Assembly: GCA_902803185.1 (NCBI GenBank)
Contig: CADCOV010000163.1
Span: 1-6,092, forward strand
Origin: an uncultured Eubacteriales bacterium
Lineage (GTDB): Bacteria > Bacillota > Clostridia > Peptostreptococcales > Anaerovoracaceae
DNA: 6,092 bases
Direction of reading: 5' to 3'
Shown here: in pieces, positions 5,848 through 6,092 of the stretch
How the letters are laid out: each line of letters opens with the position of its first letter
Numbering within the stretch: the stretch's first letter is position 1
The notes under the pieces: generated by a model
The model's input: only the letters and a program-made list of their open reading frames with translations
Told to the model about the DNA's origin: nothing
Database searches by the model: none
Translations under genes and position numbers: made by a program

Positions 5848-5876
5848 TTTACATCCGCCCCGCCGCCCCATATAAT
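5848..5876 (+). promoter_or_regulatory. Sigma-A promoter of dsdA
   Basis: TTTACA (5848-5853, 5 of 6) is followed by a 17-bp spacer and a perfect TATAAT (5871-5876). Transcription should begin near 5883, giving a very short leader that already contains the AGGAGG ribosome site at 5887-5892. There is little room for RNA-based control, so any regulation is probably at the DNA level. Confidence 0.85.
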
Positions 5877-5900
5877 TGATACAGTGAGGAGGGCACGACC

Positions 5901-6092
5901 ATGGACATCAAAAAACTGACGCTGCTGCACCCGCTGATCGACGAGATGAGCAGGGGTGAAGAGATATTCTGGATCAATGAGCACGCCGGGGAGACCTGGC
6001 GCACTGCGTACGGCATGGCGGACGTCGAGGACGCTGAGAAGCGCCTCGCCCGGTTCGCGCCGTACATCGCCAAGGCGTTCCCGGAGACGCAG
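5901..6092 (+). CDS. dsdA: D-serine ammonia-lyase (D-serine dehydratase), N-terminal part; runs off the window
   Basis: A PLP enzyme that converts D-serine to pyruvate and ammonia in the cytosol, removing a toxic D-amino acid or using it as a nutrient. Only the first 64 codons are present, starting MDIKKLTLLHPLIDEM. The stretch DVEDAEKRLARFAPYIAKAF followed by PETQ aligns directly with the E. coli DsdA N-terminus ([23 protein letters not shown]). The WINEHAG segment matches its WFNPGTT region. The PLP lysine and later motifs lie beyond the window, so completeness cannot be judged. The ATG at 5901 has AGGAGG 8 nt upstream and a strong promoter. The divergent neighbour is the PD-(D/E)XK-like gene, not a DsdC-type LysR regulator as in E. 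coli. Confidence 0.88.
   Translation, partial: MDIKKLTLLHPLIDEMSRGEEIFWINEHAGETWRTAYGMADVEDAEKRLARFAPYIAKAFPETQ

Noticed and set aside
5589..5984. - strand open frame of 131 codons across the 5540-5900 gap
   Set aside because: It crosses the palindrome pair and both dsdA promoter boxes and lies opposite the dsdA start; no ribosome site or homology seen.

Overview
The window reads as a stretch of chromosome from a GC-rich Clostridia-type Firmicute, possibly a gut Oscillospiraceae-like bacterium. This rests on near-consensus sigma-A promoters, strong AGGAGG-type ribosome binding sites, an FMN riboswitch ahead of a ribD-ribE-ribBA-ribH operon, and protein families typical of that group. The taxon is inferred, not proven.

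Left end (1-690, + strand): the 3' part of a gene for a membrane-anchored, very acidic protein with a DUF5067-like extracytoplasmic domain. It ends at a perfect palindromic terminator (about 660-689) that can also stop the rib operon arriving from the right.

Centre (708-4665, - strand): a complete riboflavin biosynthesis operon read right to left. A sigma-A promoter (4637-4665) drives a leader carrying an FMN riboswitch (4503-4610) and an intrinsic terminator (4406-4432). The leader continues through a tandemly repeated GC-rich hairpin region to ribD. The genes follow as ribD (deaminase/reductase), ribE (riboflavin synthase), ribBA (DHBP synthase/GTP cyclohydrolase II) and ribH (lumazine synthase), with a 19-nt overlap, a 12-nt gap and a 25-nt gap. 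RibBA supplies both precursors, from GTP and ribulose 5-phosphate. RibD makes the pyrimidinedione, RibH makes lumazine and RibE makes riboflavin. The dephosphorylation step is not encoded here. FMN closes the feedback loop through the riboswitch.

Right part: a - strand gene (4703-5539) with AT-richer codon use encodes a PD-(D/E)XK-nuclease-like protein of unknown role. It is divergent from the start of dsdA, D-serine ammonia-lyase (5901 to the window end, + strand). The 361-bp region between them has a sigma-A-like promoter for each gene. Between the promoters lies a pair of 26-bp near-identical palindromic repeats flanking a smaller inverted repeat.

No mobile-element gene, CRISPR array, tRNA or rRNA was seen. 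The core is a conventional riboswitch-controlled operon. The less ordinary material is non-coding: the repeated hairpins in the rib leader, an 11-of-12-bp inverted repeat around the rib promoter -35 box, and the palindrome pair upstream of dsdA.
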